Below, piece after piece: positions 61,471 to 64,000 of a stretch of 64,000 bases of DNA. A program made the position numbers and the translations under genes. Each line of letters opens with the position of its first letter. Position 1 is the stretch's first letter. The notes beneath the pieces are model-generated. The model was not told the origin of the DNA. It searched no databases and worked only from the letters and a program-made list of their open reading frames with translations. This stretch comes from Nocardia sp. alder85J (lineage in GTDB: Bacteria; Actinomycetota; Actinomycetes; Mycobacteriales; Mycobacteriaceae), in the NCBI RefSeq assembly GCF_020176955.2, contig NZ_JAIUCZ020000004.1:558001-622000 (forward strand), given 5' to 3'.

Positions 61471-63999
61471 TCAGTGCCCGGCAGCCGGATTCGGCACTGT
61501 GACGGCGACGATCTCGGCGATCACCGGCCCGGTGTCCTCGATCAGCCGGGGCACTCCGCGCTCGGTGCACAGGGTGATCGCGGGTAGCGCCGCCGCGCGG
61601 GCGTCGTCCGCGCGGCCGGCGGCCCACAGGCAGCAGGCGTACAGCAGTTGTGCCTCGGCCTGCGCCTGGACGCGGCGGGGGTCGATCTCCCGGGCCAGCC
61701 GCCCCGCGCGCTCGCACGCGGCCGCGACGGCCTCCGGAGATCCCTGCGCCAGCGCCAGCCGGATCGCCGAATCCTGCTCCAGTTCGCCGGTCGCGCACAG
61801 CACCCGGGTGTCCTGCCGCTCATACGGCGGCAGCTGCCGCAGCCGGGCCCGCACGTCGTCGGGGATCGAAAGCCGCAGGCGGATGCGCTCGTTGATCACG
61901 CGCGCGGTCAGCCGGGGCATCGCGAGTTCGGCGGCGAACCGGTCGGCGGCGGTCAGCATCCGCAGCGCGCGCTCGGTGTCGCCGAGCAGGGCCGCCAGCC
62001 GGGCGCCGGTGCAATAGGCGTCCAGCAGGAAGTCGCCGGTGCCGGGCTGCCGGTGCGCGCCCGCGGCGCGGGACAGCAGGGTGTCCGCCTCGGCGAGCCG
62101 GCCCTGGCGATAGCGCAGAGCGCCGAGCAGGGCATCGGCCAGGATCAGGGCCCGCGCCGCCAGGTCCGTGCCCGGGACCATTCCGTCCGCGTTGTAGGCC
62201 GCGGCATAGTGCCGGTCGGCGGCATCGGTGTCGAGTCGCTCCGCCGCTGCCAGGCCCGCGATGCAATGGGTGTGGATGGTCGCGGCCGGGGACACGTCAC
62301 GGGCATATCGCAGCGCCGCGCGATACCAGGTTTCCATGCTGGCCGCGTCGAAGTGATTGAACGCCTCGATCGCAAGAAGATCGGCGGCGGACTGGGCCAG
62401 CATCGAGTCGGCGAGGCTGTCGATGTGCGTGGTCACGAACTCGGATACCGGTTCGTACCGATCGGCGAGATAGCTCTCCAGACCCGAGACCAGATCGGCC
62501 TCGACCCGGAAGCGGATGTCCTCGGCGGCGGTCAGCGGGTTCACGGTCAGTGCCGTCCGGGCACTGCTCAGCGCGGCACGCACTTTCGTGCTCCGGCCCA
62601 GCCCGGCGTTGGCCCAGGCGACACACAGTTGCAGGCGCGGTCGGTCGTCGGTCAGCGGGCTGGGCAGCTTCGCCATCAGGCCGAGGAAGGTGGCCATCTG
62701 TGATGCCTGGACCAGCGGCAGCGCATGGGATTCCACCAGATCGACCGCGCGTTGCGGGTCGGCGGCGGCCAGTGCGTGATCGACGGCCTCGGTGAGCAGA
62801 TCGTGCTCGGCGAACCAGGCCGAGGCCCGCGCGTGCAGGATCTGCACCCGATCGGGGTCCAGGTAGCCGAGCCGGCGTTGCAGGTGGTCGGCGAACAGCC
62901 GGTGATAGCGGAACCATTCGTCGTTGTCGTCCTGGCGTTGCAGGAACAGGTTCCGGTCGGCGATCTGTTCCAGCACCTCCCGGCTGTCGGCGCGCCCGGA
63001 CAGAGCGGTGGCCAGCCCGGCGGAGATCCGGATGGTGATCGTGGTGGCCATCAGGAAGTCGAGCAGTTGCGGATCCAGTGACGCCAGCACGTTCTCGGTG
63101 AGATATTCGCCGATGGCGTGATGGCGGCCGCTGAGATTGTCGATGAATTCGGCCGGGTCGTCGCGCCCGGACAGCGACAGCTGGGCCAGCCGCAGTCCCG
63201 CGGGCCAGCCCTCGGTGGACCGCCGCACCTTGCCGACCTCGTCCGCGTTCAGCGCCAGGCCGCTCGCGCCGATCAGGAAATCGCCGGTCTCGTCGGCGTC
63301 GAAACGCAGCGCGGTGGTGTCGATCTCGACCAGTTCATCGTTCACCATGAGTTTGCTGAGCGGCAGTCCGGACCGGTCCCGGCCGACGATCACGATGCGC
63401 AGATGATGGCAGCCGTTCTCCAGCAGATAGGTCATCGCCGCCCGGGTCCCGGCGCCGGACACCCGGTGCCAGTCGTCGATGACCAGCACGACCGGCTGGC
63501 GGCTGTCGTGGATCTCGTCGATCAGCGCCGACAGCACCGATCGGGTGGCGTCGCTGGATCGTTCCTGCAACAGGGCGCCCAGTTCCCGGGCCAGCTCCGG
63601 GCGCACCCGGCGGATCGCCTCGACCAGATGGGTGAGGAACCAGACCACGTTGTCGTCGTCGGGATCGGCGGTCAGCCAGGTGACCGGCACGCCCTCGTCG
63701 CGCAGCCGCCGGGCCCACTGCGCCGCCAGCGTCGTCTTGCCGAATCCGGCCGGGCCGTGGATGACGACCAGCCGCCGCCGCTCACCGTGGCGCAGCACCT
63801 CCAGCAGCCGGGGCCGGTCGATCAGGGTGCGGGTCACGGCGGGCGGGCGGAACTTGGTCGCCGCGAACGGCGGGGTCGGCGGGGTCAGTGGGGTCAGTGG
63901 GGTGGCGACCTGCGGCGAGACCGCCGCGGTGAGCCCGCTGTCGCGGGGGACGGCCATCACGTCGACCGGCTGTCCGGTATCGCGCTGCGCCGCGCGCAA
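61471..63999 (-). CDS. pknK: PknK-like protein, C-terminal MalT-type ATPase region (partial)
   Basis: 842 residues are visible and the frame is open to the window end. The first residues (RAAQRDTGQPVDVMAVP) are the linker that follows the kinase domain in mycobacterial PknK. A STAND/MalT-type ATPase follows (TKFRPP.. RPRLLEVLRHGERRRLVV, Walker A GPAGFGKTTLAAQW, Walker B VVLVIDDWHRV), then helical repeats of TPR-like type to the stop. No LuxR HTH is present at the C-terminus, which separates it from LAL activators and fits PknK, a soluble Ser/Thr kinase that phosphorylates regulators. The missing 250-300 residues should be the kinase domain. Confidence 0.82.
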   Translation of the reverse strand: MRAAQRDTGQPVDVMAVPRDSGLTAAVSPQVATPLTPLTPPTPPFAATKFRPPAVTRTLIDRPRLLEVLRHGERRRLVVIHGPAGFGKTTLAAQWARRLRDEGVPVTWLTADPDDDNVVWFLTHLVEAIRRVRPELARELGALLQERSSDATRSVLSALIDEIHDSRQPVVLVIDDWHRVSGAGTRAAMTYLLENGCHHLRIVIVGRDRSGLPLSKLMVNDELVEIDTTALRFDADETGDFLIGASGLALNADEVGKVRRSTEGWPAGLRLAQLSLSGRDDPAEFIDNLSGRHHAIGEYLTENVLASLDPQLLDFLMATTITIRISAGLATALSGRADSREVLEQIADRNLFLQRQDDNDEWFRYHRLFADHLQRRLGYLDPDRVQILHARASAWFAEHDLLTEAVDHALAAADPQRAVDLVESHALPLVQASQMATFLGLMAKLPSPLTDDRPRLQLCVAWANAGLGRSTKVRAALSSARTALTVNPLTAAEDIRFRVEADLVSGLESYLADRYEPVSEFVTTHIDSLADSMLAQSAADLLAIEAFNHFDAASMETWYRAALRYARDVSPAATIHTHCIAGLAAAERLDTDAADRHYAAAYNADGMVPGTDLAARALILADALLGALRYRQGRLAEADTLLSRAAGAHRQPGTGDFLLDAYCTGARLAALLGDTERALRMLTAADRFAAELAMPRLTARVINERIRLRLSIPDDVRARLRQLPPYERQDTRVLCATGELEQDSAIRLALAQGSPEAVAAACERAGRLAREIDPRRVQAQAEAQLLYACCLWAAGRADDARAAALPAITLCTERGVPRLIEDTGPVIAEIVAVTVPNPAAGH

Positions 64000-64000
64000 T

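Noticed and set aside
61471..63999. LuxR/LAL-type transcription activator
   Set aside because: The MalT-like ATPase is present but no C-terminal LuxR HTH follows, and the N-terminal visible linker matches that after a PknK kinase domain.

Overview
The window reads as chromosome of a high-GC mycolic-acid actinomycete, most likely Nocardia or a close relative. The basis is very high G/C at third codon positions, a WS/DGAT acyltransferase, a PknK-like kinase-ATPase, paired secreted proteins with the ADPAP-type mature start, an argCJBDFR operon ending in its own repressor, and many promoters that place the initiation codon 6-7 nt after the -10 box. Species cannot be read from the sequence alone.

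Bases 1-25383 hold two non-ribosomal peptide synthetase genes that overlap at TGATG and are co-directional. The first is cut by the window edge. Together they give at least seven modules: (A-MT remnant)-T / C-A(MT)-T // C-A-T / C-A-T-E / C-A-T-E / C-A-T / C-A(MT)-T-TE. The product should be a peptide of at least seven residues, with D-residues at visible positions 4 and 5 and N-methyl residues at 2 and 7 (and probably 1), released by the terminal thioesterase. Bases 25.6-36.5 kb hold an S53 acid protease, an SDR/TetR pair, a BBE-type FAD oxidase lacking a normal start, an MFS exporter with a divergent ArsR repressor, two uncharacterised proteins, a PLP-dependent D-amino-acid lyase-like enzyme, and an Lrp/AsnC gene that has lost its 5' half at an apparent deletion junction next to a 21-bp minisatellite.

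Bases 36.6-42.6 kb are the argC-J-B-D-F-R operon on the minus strand, every junction overlapping or nearly so. Its leaderless argC promoter carries a 32-bp sequence that recurs (28/32) in front of argG at 56.7 kb, so ArgR very probably controls both. The genes argG and argH lie on the plus strand 14 kb away, with a SAM methyltransferase between them. Between the two arg blocks lie a decayed VbhA-Fic toxin-antitoxin locus, a second SDR/TetR pair, a secreted tripeptidyl-peptidase-like hydrolase, AraC, MerR and GntR regulators with their neighbours, a WS/DGAT acyltransferase, a 53-residue peptide with a glycine/tyrosine tail, and two tandem secreted glycine-zipper proteins. The right end holds a monooxygenase-fold protein, an SMR exporter, a 19-bp tandem repeat and the C-terminal part of a PknK-like protein that runs off the window.

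No rRNA, tRNA, insertion sequence, phage gene or CRISPR array was recognised.
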